Source: Epichloe hybrida | Lineage: Eukaryota > Ascomycota > Sordariomycetes > Hypocreales > Clavicipitaceae | Length of the DNA: 64,000 nucleotides | Reading direction: 5' to 3' | Assembly (NCBI GenBank): GCA_019022495.1 | Contig: JAFEKR010000015.1 | Coordinates: 868,001 to 932,000, forward strand | Shown here: piece after piece, positions 1 to 13,129 of the stretch | How positions within the stretch are numbered: the stretch's first letter is position 1 | How the letters are laid out: every line of letters starts with the position of its first letter | Translations under genes and position numbers: made by a program | Notes under the pieces: generated by a model | Databases searched by the model: none | Seen by the model: only the letters and a program-made list of their open reading frames with translations | Told to the model about the DNA's origin: nothing

Positions 1-110
1 GGTAATTAAGGTAGTATTACTTAGTATTACTTATTAATATAATAGGGAAAGCCTTCTAATAATATATTTAAGGAAGGTTAATTCTATTATACTTATTTTT
101 AAAGAGTGTA
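1..110 (-). pseudogene. B1 copia element, inner gag part left of the A1 insertion
   Basis: This is the continuation of copia element B1, interrupted by A1. The reverse complement matches the gag region of B2 around 22445-22555. The last five bases (106-110, GTGTA) are repeated at 6915-6919 as the A1 target duplication, so 1-110 and 6915 onward were once contiguous. The rest of B1 gag-pol and its 3' LTR lie left of the window. Confidence 0.85.
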
Positions 111-419
111 TGTTGGATTCACAGGGTATTGAATTCAATGTGTAATACAGTCGTGAGCCCGAAGAATAGTATTGTCATCGATTATCTATTCTAGGCTACG
201 TTATTTGTTATTATAATTGATTAAGTTGTAGGAAAAGAGAGGTAAAAAGCTAGAAGTTATAATATATAAAGGGAAAAGGGGTTGCGCGTTTGTATCCCTA
301 TATTTCCTAGCTAATTAACGTGCTAGGTTATAGGTCATGTGTGAGGTCCGCGCGCGGCCTAAGCTTCTGCCAGGTAATTACAGCTATAACGCGTGATTAA
401 TATCACCTTTGTTCTAATA
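111..419 (-). repeat. A1 3' LTR
   Basis: 309-bp LTR. On the plus strand it runs from TGTTGGATTCACAGGG to CCTTTGTTCTAATA. A GC-rich core with GCGCGCGG survives near 350. The partner LTR is at 6606-6914. Confidence 0.93.
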
Positions 420-437
420 CTAGAACTTCTCTCTTTT
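420..437 (-). promoter_or_regulatory. A1 polypurine tract
   Basis: Read on the minus strand this is AAAAGAGAGAAGTTCTAG directly before the 3' LTR. The same tract precedes the 3' LTR in A2, A3 and A5. It is the expected primer for plus-strand DNA synthesis in an LTR element. Confidence 0.8.
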
Positions 438-779
438 AATATAATTATTAACACGCGATATTAATCATAGAAATGAAAAAGGAAAGATAGATTAAGAATG
501 TGATTAATAGGGGATATAAGGAAAAGAACTTATAGCCTATCTAGGTATATAGTTGCTAATAAAAGGGAAATAATAATCTTGCTTAGCCTATAAGCCTATG
601 TAAGGATAAGTGGGTCCTTCTAAATCCTTTCTTTCCTTAAAATAACATATATACTACACTGTAGTATGTATATAATGTCTTCCTCCTCCTTAGCAATACC
701 TTTATTCTCCTACACACCACTATTAATATCTATAGTCTACTAGGAGGGCCTAGTAGGCTAGTGTAGTTATGGCTGCTAG

Positions 780-3700
780 AGATATTAACTACAGGGGCGT
801 AGATCCCCTATGTATTGCTGTCTTGTCCCTATAGCTACCCTCCTAGAGAATTACCTTTTTCCTTTTACTATATATATATTACGCGTAGGTAACCTATCCC
901 TCTATCTAGATAGTTATCTAGTTAGTTAAGATAAAGCTCTTAAGGGCCTTATTAGGTGATGCCTTTATGAAGGTATTAGCTAGGTTATCCTCTCTATTAA
1001 TCTATTAGATCTTATAGAGTTCTTAGTGTTTATATAACTATTAAAGGGCTATAATATCAATTATTAGGCGTTTCTTCTTTATTATACTAAGCTTAATAAG
1101 GCACTTATATAAGGAGTATAAATCCGTATATATAATAACCGGGATCTTTAGGAGCTTTAGTTAGTTAGTAACTAAGTTTAAGGTGGTTATAATTATGTAA
1201 GCTATATTAACACTAGCTACTATGCTGTAAACTTCTAAGGTAAGCATGCTTTACGTGACTCTTTTGCTCTTTATTAAGCTAAAGTGCATGATATTACCTT
1301 TGATTATAAACTTACTATTAGTATAGTCTTTATTTACTAGGATAAGTATATATCCTAGTTATGAGGATAGGTTCTAGTTATTAGCAAAGGATTTATTTAT
1401 AAAGGCAAAGAGCTTTATCTTCTTAAGGTTAATTGGGATGAACATTAGACCTCTCTCTAGGTAATCTATCTACTACTTTAGGTAGTGATTAAGGGCTTTT
1501 ACATCCTCTAGGGTTAGCTCCTAGTATTATATAGTAATAGATAGGTTAAAGCAAGCCTCTAGTTAGCAAATTAAGGCGATGTAAGCGCCTTAGGCCCTTT
1601 ACTTAATGTATTTATGCTTTAAGTTAGTTATTAGAACTAACTCTAACTTATTACTTTACCCTTTCTACTAGATCTTAATAGTATTATTCTCTAGCGAGAT
1701 AATGCTGCTATTAAACATAAGAGAGTAGTCCTAGGTTAGGAATTACTTTGGCTTTATGTTAAAGCTTACTATAGTAAGCTAGGTCTCTTCCTTCTTAGAG
1801 AACTTCTTATCTAAGAGGCTGATTGTGTTATTAGTCTGTATTCTAATATAAGTAAAGTTAGGGCTTTCCTTTGTAGTTATAAGTAGGTAGGGATTATATG
1901 TAGAGGTTTCTATCTAGAGGTTCTCTCTATGATACTTATAATACATAACCTACTAGTGTGTTCCTACCTTTGCGAGCTTATAGAGGGGTTTTATAACCCT
2001 TAAGATTATACTAGGCAGGTAGAGATGCCATATCTGAATTAGTAAGCACGCTAGGATTAGCTACTCTAGTAATATACAGGCCTGTACATAAGCCTAATAG
2101 ATATCTCTTAGCTAGATAAGGAATTTCCTTAATCTTACTAACAGGGCTATCACAAGGATAAGACGTTAGCTTGCGCGTTAAATTATTAGGGCCTGTGTGA
2201 GAATAGCCTGTTTCCCTTTATTCTCACACTCTTAGATTATAAGGCGTGACTTTTTATAGGGTTCTATTATCTTGCCTTTGATCTTATTAATAATTTAGGA
2301 ATTAAAGATTTAAATTTTACTATGTTCTTCCTTATTAAATATAATAAATTTAAATATACCTTACTTAATTAGGGCATTAATTTCCGCTTTTGTTAATAGC
2401 TTAAAAGGTTTACTAGGGGTCTTAATAATTCCTTCCTTACGTAGCTTAATTACAAGAGCTAGGTTACTATATTCTTTTGCTAATAGGAAGGTATTAGCAC
2501 CTTAAGGCATTATAGGAGGGTTTTTCTATGGCCTTCTATGTCCTTGCTTTAGTGGTATTAGTAGCACTATATTCTTATTATAGGCCTCTTGCCCTTTTTC
2601 TTCTTCCTCTTTACTAGGCTTTACTATCTTCTTTACACTAGGGTTATTATAGTAAGGCTTAATAGATATTAACCTAAAGGTCTTTAGGCCTTTAGGTATA
2701 TTAAGTATATAGCTTTCTCTAGTAATTACTAGTAGCTTATACGGACCTGCCTATCCCTTATCTTCTCACTAGATCTTAACCTTTAATCTAAGTGATAGGC
2801 TAAGGGTCTTTAAGGTGTCTAGGCTATTATATTTAGTAAGGGCCTTATTAACCTTCTAGATAGCGTGGAGTCTCTTAATCTCTTTAGTAACCTTCTGTAC
2901 TATAATTATACGCTATGTAATATTAGGCGATAGTAAGGACTTATTTATTATATATAGGTAGGCTCTAAAGATAAGGAGGGTTAGGATAAGGCTATTAGGG
3001 CCTGTGGTATTATTTAGGGCCTTAATTACTATTTAAAGGGTAATAGGTTCTAGTATTATAGGGCATTTATATCTAATTATATTATAGGCTTTTTACAGTG
3101 GCCTATAATACCTTTTAACCTTTCTTATGCTATAGTGTGCCTTAATAGGGACTTCCTTAATTAAAATTAATATTAAAGCTATGAATTATCTAAATTTATT
3201 ACTATAGAAGTTTATTCTAGTGTCTATAATAATAAAGTCTAGGGGGCCTAGGTAAGTATTAATCTAGTATATTTAGAGGGCTTCCTAGGTTATTTTTATA
3301 GAGATGTTATTAAGGAATTTTACTATGTTAAACGCTATAGCTATATCTATAGCGTAAAGTGTAAGGTGGTTACTATCTAGGTAGAAGATATTTACTATTA
3401 CTTTATAATTAAAGCTATACTTATCCTTAAGGGTAAACTTAAAGTAATTAGGGCTATCTGTGTGTATTTAGCATTAGTAGTAAATTCTTATTAGCTCCCT
3501 AATAGCTTTAATGTTAATATTATGCCTTAATCTACAGAGAACCTTATGTAGACGTTAGATTAATGGATATCTAAAGCGGTAATATAATTACCATAGCTTG
3601 CCTTCTATAAGGTAGCTTTAAGCAACTGCTTCTTCTTTCTATATAAGAAGCATCTAGGCATAGCCTTATTTACGTATAATAGGGACTTTAATATTTCCTT

Positions 3701-6137
3701 ATTATAGCGTGTTCTTAGAGATATTAAAATTAATCTTTAGATAGTCTATATTATTAAGGGATAAAAGAAATAGAGTATTTGTAAGGATAACCTAAAAGAG
3801 GATATTTCTAAAGGGAGTAGGCATATTAGCTGCTCTAAGTGTAATAATTAGGTCTCCTGCGCTAAATCTAACTAATACCTTTTTCTCTGTTAATTTATTA
3901 AGCTGTAATGTAGGTATCTAATGTTGTAAAGCAAGAAATTAAGGGTGCCCTACTGTAGAGAACTTTGCGGCTCCTGTATTAGGCATAATCCCTTAGAATG
4001 TCGTATAGGAATAGTGATCTTCTAATATAAATGTTACTAGGGCTTTGTTTATGAGTTCCTACTAAAAGGGGTTTTCTTTACTTAGACTGTAATAAGCTGC
4101 TTGCCTTATTAGGAATTGAACTATTCTTTTGCTATTAATCTGGGTTCTATGAGTAAAGAAGCTTGTAGGTACTAGCCTGTCTGTATTATTAGGGCCGTTA
4201 TTAAATCCGATGCTCTTTATATACTAAGCAATTTTATTATTAATAAGGGCTAGAGACTTGTGGTTTCCTTCGTACTATATAAGGAATAAATAATATAAGT
4301 TATTAGTTGGATCTGTAAGGTAGTGGTTCTTAAAGCGTTAAAACGCCTTCTTATAGTTCTCTTTAGGGTGCCTAGATAACTAGCATCCTTCCTTGCTATA
4401 TATATAGCACTTCTTTGTGTGGGGAGTACCTCCTTTTCCCTGTGGTTTTAAGGGGTATTAGGTCTTTTTTCTATTCCTATTATATCTTTAGTTAGTCTAG
4501 AATTGCTCTAGGGTTATAGTTTTAGTTAGGAACTATTAATAGTTTTTTTTCTCTTCCTTAATAAGGTGAAGGGTTATTCTGATTTGTTTATAGAACTCTT
4601 GTAGTCTGTCTAGTGGATCTATGATTGCTCCTTTATACTCTAGAATACTATAATAGGCTTTAATAAGTTAATTATGGAGTGCCCTTTTAGTTTAGCTTAC
4701 TTTAGGCACTGCTTATTATAAGATAGCTAGTCTTTCTGTGAGTTTATTAAAGTATTTAATTATTAACTTGGTTAGGTTATTATTTGCTATTTCTTGTAGG
4801 GAAGTGTTGTTTTACTCTAGTAGATATCTTTGCTATATATTCTTAGTTTTAAATTATTCTCTTATATAGCTAATAAGTGTAGGGAGATCTTGTGGTTATC
4901 TAGGTTTAGAGAGGTAGTCTGTATAGTATTATAGTGCTTTGCCTTTAAGCATAACCTTAAAAGCATAACTAGCTTATTTAGGCTAGATATTAAGTAACTT
5001 ATACTTTCTATAGAATATTTAAAGCTTTAATTTAAGGATATTATAGTTATTAGCGCTATAGAGTTATTCTTTAGGGTATACCTTAGATAGGTTAATAATT
5101 TGCTTTAGCAAAGGTCTCTAGGTCTATAAGGGTTCTCTAGGTGTTTCCCTTTATATTTATAGAAGGGGTAGTAAGGTCTTTAGGAAGTAAGAGGGTGGTT
5201 TTATAGGTAGCACCCTTAGGGCTTATTATTCTCTCTAATCCTCCTCTTTCTTATATTAGGAAGGAGGAATTATAGCTCTTTAAGCTATGCTAATAGGGGC
5301 ACTACTAGCCCCAGATAGCATAAGTTGCCTCTGTTAGTAACTCTCCTGCTTAGGGGTATTATTAGTAGTGTTACTAGGGTGATACTACTAACTTGCCTCT
5401 AGTAAAGGTATAAGCGGGGGAGTTACTTGCGGATGCTTATAAATAGTATCCTTAGGCGGTCTTAACTCTAGGTTAATTGCCCTTCCTAGGGGAGATTAAC
5501 TAGGCCTTCCTAGAGGGGATTAACTTAGTCTTCCTAGGGGAGTCTAGCTTATTAATCCTTTTAATAGTGATTATACTAATAAATAAGGTAATAGGGTAGG
5601 TTACCTAGTTCTAATATTACTATTATCTAGTAGATTATAAAAGAACTCTTTATTTTATAGGTTCTTTTAGAAGCCTATGTACTTCTTCCTAGCCTCTTTG
5701 ATTTCTTTAAGAGTTTAAAATTAGAATTCTTCTTAGTTTACTACTTCTTTAAGGTTATTTACTATCTTAGTGCCTCTTCTAATAGTTATGTACAATCTAT
5801 TGTAAAGGAGATAGTCTTAAAGTTTGTTTTGTAAAAGGTCTCTCCCTTTTGCGAACTTATCCCTTAACTATCTGTAGAAGTTATTACTAAATTCAGAGAA
5901 TAGTGTTCTTCTAAATAACCCTTACTCCTTATATTATTTAGTCTTTATAAGAATATAGAGACTAATTTCCTTAGGTGTTTTTATCTCTTTATATTTAGAA
6001 CTTCCTATTTATTAGAGTAGTTCTTCTATAATATGTTATTAAAGCCTTATAGAGATATAGGGGTATAGGTTAGTGTAGATAGGGGTTTTTCCTTTGTTAA
6101 GGTATTTATTATTATCTTCTGTTTTAACGCCTTGTAT
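780..6137 (-). pseudogene. A1 Gag-Pol polyprotein, RIP-inactivated
   Basis: Decayed single-frame copia Gag-Pol, order gag, protease, integrase, RT, RNase H, read by alignment to A3. The former start is at 6137, where ATG is now ATA. Stops are overwhelmingly TAA and TAG, as expected for CAA/CAG/TGG hit by C-to-T or G-to-A. Integrase, RT and RNase H blocks occupy the left two thirds of the element. The 3' limit is approximate. It is not expressed as a functional protein. Confidence 0.85.
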
Positions 6138-6605
6138 AGCATTATTGTAGCTATTAGTCTTGCTAGGAACTCTGAATTGACTAGAGGTCCTAGATAGTCT
6201 AAGTGCATCCGATATTCTAATTAATTAAGGGAGGCAGATCTTGTGATGTGAGGAAAAAATATAACTGTGATTGTGTAACGTGTTTTGGGTATAAAGGATT
6301 ATGAGGCGAGGTGGTTAACTTTAAATACGTGATAAAACGTATAACAAAGAAAGATAAGGGGATAGCTTAGCTACTAGCGTTAAACCTTTCTTTGTTGTTT
6401 TAAAGTCTATATAGATATAGATATTAATACTAAAGTAAGAAGAGAGCTATATTATACCTTTCTATTAGCATAACTTATTATTAAACATAGCCCTCCTATT
6501 TTATAGGGCAAGTTGTCGTTAGATAAGCTGCCTCTTCTAATTAACCTTGCTAATCTATGGTGTTCAAAGACTGCGTGGTTATCTATGAAGGTAACCACTG
6601 ATTAG

Positions 6606-6914
6606 TGTTAGATTTATAGGGTATTGAATTTAATATGTAATATAGTCGTGAGCCTAAAGAATAGTATTATTATTAATTATCTATTCTAGGCTATGTTGTC
6701 TGTTATTATGATTAATTAAGTTATAGGAAAAGAGAGGTAAAAAGCTAGAAGTTATAATATATAAAGGGAAAAGGGGTTACGTGTTTGTGTCCCTACATTT
6801 CCTAGCTAATTAACATGCTAGGTTATGGGTCACGTGTGGGGTTCGCGCGCGGCCCGAGCTTCTGCCGGGTAATTGCGGCTGCGACGCGCGATTGATATCA
6901 CCTTTGTTCCAACA
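6606..6914 (-). repeat. A1 5' LTR
   Basis: 309-bp LTR, partner of 111-419. It retains more CpG (GTTCGCGCGCGGCCCGAG near 6841) than the 3' LTR, so RIP hit the two LTRs unequally. The GTGTA duplication follows at 6915-6919. Confidence 0.93.
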
Positions 6915-8516
6915 GTGTAATCTTTAGTATTAAGAAGTTATATAGCTTTCTATTATAGTAGTTACTATCCTTATATATCTTTATAAGCTCTAAGATTTTC
7001 TTTATAATTTAATCTTCAGAGGGGAATTGCTATAAAGGCATATTTTATTATAGATAATAGTCCACTAGTCGTTCTTAATAATAATTATCTAGATAAAGCT
7101 ATTAATATAATAGGGATTATCACAGGGGTTCTTATAAGGGTTTAAGCAATCTCTAGGGTTAGGGAAAGTTAATTTCTAGGGTAGGTTATTAGGGCTATTA
7201 ATATTAAGGTTCTAGGGGTTTAGAAGATTATAGTCTTTCTTGTAATCTTTCCTATAACTAAAGGGGTATTAAGGTTTAATAAAGCACTTCCTTAAGTAAT
7301 GCTAGGATTAAATATCCTAGGCCTTGCCTAATAAGGACGCTGTAATCTCGTAAAGAATTACGTAATTCTCTAATAATATCCTTAGATGCCCTTTTAAAGG
7401 TGTCTTTAGACTAGCCTTTAAAGTCTTCTTAGAATAATTCCTATAGGTTATTATCTCTCTATCCTTAATGCTTACTAAGGTTAATAAATCTTATAATTTA
7501 GTTATTAAGCTTAAGCTATGTAGTAGTGTCTAGATCTAGCTTAATAAATTCTTTCTAGTTATATAAGAAGTTATAAGTAAGCTATTAAAGGCATGGGGGT
7601 AATCTATACTCTTAGGGTCTTTTAGGGGTAATAATTAAAGCCTTGCTATTACTAGTAGCCTTTGCTTTTATAGAAGGTCTAGATTCCTCTGCTATCTTTA
7701 ACTATAAAAGGAATATTACTAATTTATTGTTTTTACTACTAATTAAGCTCCTATGTTTACCTATTACTATTACAAGGTTCTTCTTTTATATTTTAGAAGC
7801 GTTATTGCTCTAATAAAATTAGAAGATTATAAAAATAGGAAAAATAGAAGAAAAAGCAGTAGAAGTAGTAAAGGTAATAATAAGAATAAATTAATAGAGA
7901 TAAAGAAAGTAACATAAGTTTTAAAAGTAACTAGAAAATAATAGGAAAAGTAATAAGGGAATAATAGGAATTTCTACTTCCTGTTTTTTATAAAAAGGAG
8001 GGAAGGAGGTAATCTCTCTCTCTTGCTAATAAGCACGGGGCGAATAGCACTAAGAGTAAAGGGGGCAAAAAAAAAACAAGCCGTAGATGCTTGTACAAAT
8101 AGATTAAAGGTCTGTTAGATAAAGGGAATATTTATAGAGAAGTTATAGATATATTAGCTAGCTTAGCTAAGGTTATTTAACGTTAGGTTTAAAATAAATA
8201 CCTTATAGTAATAGATTTGGTTGTTTGGTTAGTTTTCCTATAATAGATAATAGAATTAACAATTAATAATAATATCCTAGATAGATATAATAAAGTTATA
8301 TCCCTAAGCCTAAGGGTTAATAGATTAATTCCTTAGAAGCCTAACAAGCCTATAACTAGGATTCTAGTCTTTTCCTTTAGCACACTTATATAGTCATGCC
8401 TCTTTACTATAATAACCGTTATAGTATAATAAGGGGGGGTAGTAGTAGTATCTATAGAAATGTCTTTTCTTATAATACCTAGCTTATTTATAGTTATAAA
8501 GTTAACTACTAATTAG
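6915..8516 (-). pseudogene. B1 gag start and 5' leader
   Basis: Minus-strand copy of the B-family 5' region. About 6920-7830 matches the gag N-terminal half of B2 and B3. About 7830-8516 is the leader between gag and the 5' LTR. The leader contains a degenerate version of the small ORF that is still open in B4 (52450-52734), here broken by stops. Homopolymer-rich tracts occur near 7800-8080. Confidence 0.85.
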
Positions 8517-8773
8517 TATTAGATTTACTAAGGTCCTATGTAGGTAATAAATCCTATATAATTTAAAGTTAATAATAGTTAGTTAGCTAGCTAGGAAAGA
8601 GAGAGAAGAGAGGGAAAGTCTAGATACTAGAAAAGTAAGCGAAATCTGTATGTAAGGCAAAAGAGGGGGCAGCGAATTAATGTAGCTAATTATATTACGT
8701 GCATCGCGCCAGACCTATAATTAGTCTAGTCTTTGGCTACGATTGAACCGATGAAGATCCGAAGGAATCAACA
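8517..8773 (-). repeat. B1 5' LTR
   Basis: 257-bp family B LTR. On the minus strand it starts TGTTGATTCCTTCGGATC (8773 leftward). It forms the right border of B1; beyond it lies region G. The other flank of B1 is outside the window, so a target duplication cannot be tested. Confidence 0.9.
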
Positions 8774-9310
8774 GTTATATACTCCTTAATAATACTAGGC
8801 AAGGGAGGAGACTACTAATAACTATAATTAATAAGTTGCCATAATTATACCTTTAGTAGCTTAACATAATATATCTAATTAAATGGTTAATAAAGGAGGG
8901 ATAGGTTTATGTCTTAAGAAAGAGGTTAAGCTCTTACCTTAAAGGAGCCTATATTATAGGATTAAGGTATAGCTACCTTACTTAATAAAAGAATAAAAGA
9001 AAGAATATAAAGTATATTCTCTAATATACTAAGAAGTATATAAGATTAAATATTATTTTCCTTTATTTTTATTTTAGGAACTAAGTAAAGTTTTGTTTTA
9101 ATACTAGAGATTAAGTAATTAAGGCATAAGTCTATTAACTATAGGACTACCTACCCTTTCTCTCTTTTCTTTTATTTCCCTAAAATCCTATATAAACTAA
9201 ATTTATTTTCTCTAATTTTCTCTATTATTTATAAATAATTTAGGAAGAGAGAAGGTATATTTACTACTAAGTAAGGAAAGTTATTAAAATTAATAGTGTT
9301 TAGATTCAGC
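8774..9310. other. AT-rich sequence, part of region G, no gene seen
   Basis: RIP-like AT-rich DNA right of B1. The only structure I see is a tRNA-like remnant at 9058-9156, listed separately. It may be the upstream part of the element carrying the decayed ORF that follows. Confidence 0.5.
9058..9156 (-). repeat. possible RIP-mutated tRNA-derived SINE remnant
   Basis: Read on the minus strand, an A-box-like block (TAGTCCTATAGTTAATAG) lies about 30 bp upstream of a B-box-like block (TAGTATTAAAA), followed by an A-rich tail (AAAATAAAAATAAAGG). Spacing and order suit a tRNA head whose C residues were converted to T. The match is degenerate and no target duplication was found, so this is tentative. 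Confidence 0.25.
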
Positions 9311-12300
9311 AGAAGGGTCTTTACTACTTTAGTAAACTACTCTTTTCCTAAGAAAGGCATAAGAGCTCTCTCTTAGGAAAACTAAAGGTAATACCTAGAG
9401 GTAAAGCGCTATTTATAGCTAGCTATATAAGACTTATTCTAGATATAATTACTATATATACCTTTACTAACCCTAGAAAGTAAGACATAGCTATAGAAGG
9501 GGAAGCATATATACTTACTAAAGAAAGTAATGTGCTATATATATAAGTTTAAGTAGTTAGGATAGAAAATACTATTTAATTTACTAAACATAGACACTAG
9601 TAAAGTATAATAACGCTTAGAATACTATAAAAGAGTATATAAGAAGTACTTATTAGGATAAGCTATCTTAGTAGGAATAAGGACTAAGTAATAATATTTG
9701 TTTTTAATAGTAAGGGCTAAGACACTATTTACTTTAGTATAGCTCCTTATAAAATCCTTTAGTAATTTAGTTCTCTTTATAGTAGTAATTAAATAGGGAG
9801 GAGCCCTTTCTAGGGAATTTTTAGAGGGTTAGAGGGCAATCTCTATATATAAAGGAACACTACTATTACTAATATTAATCCTACCCTAAACCTAGAAGGC
9901 AAAAAGAAACTTATACTATAAAATAAAAGTTATTAGTATTAGCCTAAATATAAGATTAAATAATCTTTAGAATACTTATATAGTCTTTACTAATAAATAA
10001 AGGAAAGAACTTAGTGTAGTTAGACTAGTCTATAGTCTTTATTACTAAAAGCTTGACTTCTAGGATGCTTGCCCTTATAATAGTAGTAATATTAGGAAGT
10101 TTTTAATAGTTTTTGTTAAGAGATTTAGGTATAATTAATTAATTAGGGTAATAATACAAAGAGTAATAAGTTAAGGAGTATAAAGAAGAGAAAAGAAAAA
10201 GGGTTAGAAAAGCCTTAAACTATAGGATACTATATACAATAGGTGTTAGCACCTAATAAGTAAGTAAGCTACTTATAAGTAATTTACAATAGTAAGGTCT
10301 AAATTATAGTAACTACTTAATCTCTATAGATAGATGCCTTGTAATAGATGCTAGCGGCTAATAGAGAGAGAGGAGGAGGCAACTAGTAATAGCTACTAAT
10401 AACCGCTCTTAAAATTAATAAAGACTATAAGAATAGGATTAGGGCTATAGGAACCACTTAATCTAACCTACTTCTTGTATAAGTATATATCCTCTTAACC
10501 TTTAAAGTTTTTACTTGTACTACCCTTATTTCTAAAATCCTTTCTAACTATACTAATTTAAAAATCTAATAGGTAGTTACTATATCCTTTCCTACTATAA
10601 TAGTTATTCTATTTATCCTAGAACCTTTTAATCTTGCCTAGTAAAATAAAATAGTATAGAGAGTTTATTATAAATAAGGGTAATTACACTAAAGTAAATA
10701 GTAATACTATTACCTACTTTTCTTATAGTAAGTGCCTTACTATGTACTATATTTATGTTTTAATATATAAATTAGAAAGCCCTTTCTTTAGAGGAATTAA
10801 GGAAGGCACTATAGAAATTAATTTAGTTAATCTCTATAGGTAGTAGCTACCTCTATTTTATTTATAAAGAGACTAGCTATAGCCTTTACTAAGATTTGAA
10901 GTTTACTAGGATAGTAATGATTTTAACCTAGTAATACCAATTAGGCTAGGATAGACAAATATACAATAGTATAGTTATTTAATAGATGTTTATAAATTCC
11001 TAAGAAAGGCTTATAAGACTCTAAGTAAAGACTAGCTTAAGTAGTTTAAGCTAATAGTAATAGGGAGAATTATAAAGCGTAGGCTTAAAGCAATAGTAAT
11101 AGTACTACCCTAAATATTTAAACTTAGCAAGATAGAAGATTTTAATATAGATACATTATAACAATTAATTGGTTTAAAAGCTAGAAGACTCTATACTACT
11201 TATTAGCCTATTAATATTAAGTATAGCTATAGTTGTAACCCTATTAACCTTTACTTATATATAAGTAATTAACGCCTTATTATAGGATTCACTTTCTTTA
11301 TAAACTATTAGACTACTTTTATGTTTAATAGGAAATAAGGATGTTTATACTATTTTAATAGCATAAATAAGAGATAAATAACTTAGTTTGCTAACTTTAC
11401 ATACGGATAGGGGTAGATTATGTAGCTTATGAATTACCCCTCTAATTTTAAAGTAATTACAGTCCTAGCAATAGAGTAGAAAGGAAACTAGGAATACAAG
11501 TATGCATACCTAGGGTTCCTTCTCTAGATAATCTGCTATTAGGTTAGTTACTAAGCAATTAATCTACTATTAGAAGATTAAAATGCACTGAATAAGTATA
11601 ATATTAAGTTTAAATAACTACGCACTTTTAGAGGAGACTTAACTATTAACTAACGCTTTAAACTATACCTTAAAGACTAGATAGTAACTAATAATATCCT
11701 AAACCTAAAGTATAGCTATATAAAAGCACTTAAAAGGACTATAAGAGTTCTATAAGATATAGCTATGAATAAACTTAGAATAGGAGACTAATTACTAAGG
11801 GAATTATTATACTAGAAGGACTTTAACCTCTAATACTTAATATAATATATAGTAAAATACTTAATGCCTTACTTTATAACCTAGATAGTTAGTAAAGGAC
11901 TCCCTATTAGTGCTATACTTATACCTTAGAAGCTTTAAGTTACTAATAAGAGTTATCTAATTAAATAGTATACTAATATAGTAAAGTATAATAAGCTTTG
12001 TGTTTAGGATTTCTAGTAACCTATAGCTTATGTCTTTACTAGTAACCCTAAAGTCTTTAATATTAGTATATAAGAAATACTACATAATTAGGAAAGATAA
12101 ATATAGTAAGACACTAGAGGAGTTTTACCCCTAGTTAAACTAAAGGAGCTAAGATTAAGTAAAAGGGGAAGTTATTATTTATTATAAGTATCTTTATTAG
12201 TGTTATTATCTATTATTAGATAGGAAGTAATGCTAGTGTTCTTAGCTTTGGAGCTTAAAGTACTCTAATAAGGAAGATAAGATTAAACATCTAACACTGC

Positions 12301-12700
12301 TAAACAAGCTCTCTAAAAATAGTAAGTAATAATAAGTAAGCTACTGTAATTAGATATAAAAGACTAGCTAAGGTTACTATAAATCTATAGAGTTATTAGA
12401 TAAGAGTAAGTATATAGCTATAGAACCTTAGCTAAGTAAGCAAAAGAAAAGATAATTTAATAACTACTTAGAGATATAAGATAAGCTATAATAATTAATC
12501 TCCTTCCTTTCCTTAGGGTATAAAGAGTGGCATAAAGAAAAATCATTACGTATCTACTAACATTATCTATATATGCGTCTATAATACCGCCTAGCCTAGT
12601 CCCTTATAGAATATAGGCTAAGATTATTAAAGCTTACTAATAGGAGAAGAAGTATGCCTAAGGATTATTTAATTAACGCAAAACCTAAGAAAAGAGAGTA
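9311..12700 (+). pseudogene. long decayed ORF of unidentified protein (region G)
   Basis: From about 9311 to 10410 one plus-strand frame runs for roughly 360 codons with only TAA and TAG stops and no TGA, the pattern left when CAA/CAG codons are RIP-converted. Coding character continues, with apparent frame changes around 11040-11300, to about 12300. Features when read through stops: many Lys/Arg/Leu residues, a short CxxC (PCNRCQR) near 10345, and a basic stretch (RREKKKG) near 10190. I do not recognise the family; it shows no copia RT or integrase motifs. It ends upstream of a pyrimidine-rich tract (about 12838-12960). A remaining open frame at 12760-13026 is hydrophobic only because of that tract. 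Confidence 0.45.
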
Positions 12701-13129
12701 GTATAGTAGGATATAAAGCGCTTTACTATCTATACCTTATTACTAATATTACCTACTATATGCCTATAAATACTAAAGACACTAAAGCTCTCTTAAGAAA
12801 TAAGGAATTTAGGTCTCTAGCTAGGGAGGTCTTATTTACCTTCTCTTTTTCCCTCTTTACTTTATATAATTTTCTTTTTTTTTTCCTTTCTTTCTTATAT
12901 CTTTACCCTTTTTACCTTTTTATCCTTTTAGTTTTCTCTTTTACTTACCTTAATACTCCTATTTCCTACTATATAAGATATAGCTATATAAGATTAATTA
13001 GCCTAGGTCTATGTGTAATGGATTAAATGGTTTCTTTACCCTTTTTATATAAGATTAGTTACTAACTATATTTATAAGGTGCTTTTAGGTTTTAGTATGT
13101 ATAACTAGTTAGGGGTAACTAGTGTATAC

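Larger units (their letters stand above)
111..6914 (-). mobile_element. A1, full-length Ty1/copia LTR retrotransposon, RIP-degenerated
   Basis: A complete 6.8-kb family A copy on the minus strand, with 309-bp LTRs at 111-419 and 6606-6914, both bounded by TG...CA-type ends (the left copy now ends TA after a C-to-T change). It is flanked by a perfect 5-bp duplication GTGTA (106-110 and 6915-6919) and sits inside the gag of copia element B1. The polypurine tract lies next to the left (3') LTR, and the primer-site region (CTRATCAGTGGTTA read on the minus strand) next to the right (5') LTR, which fixes the orientation. The interior is full of TAA/TAG stops at former Gln/Trp codons and encodes nothing intact. 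Confidence 0.95.

Noticed and set aside
12760..13026. 88-codon plus-strand frame that looks like a membrane protein
   Set aside because: The hydrophobic part is encoded by a pyrimidine-rich tract (12838-12960), which gives Phe, Leu and Ser by composition. No homologous frame elsewhere in the window.
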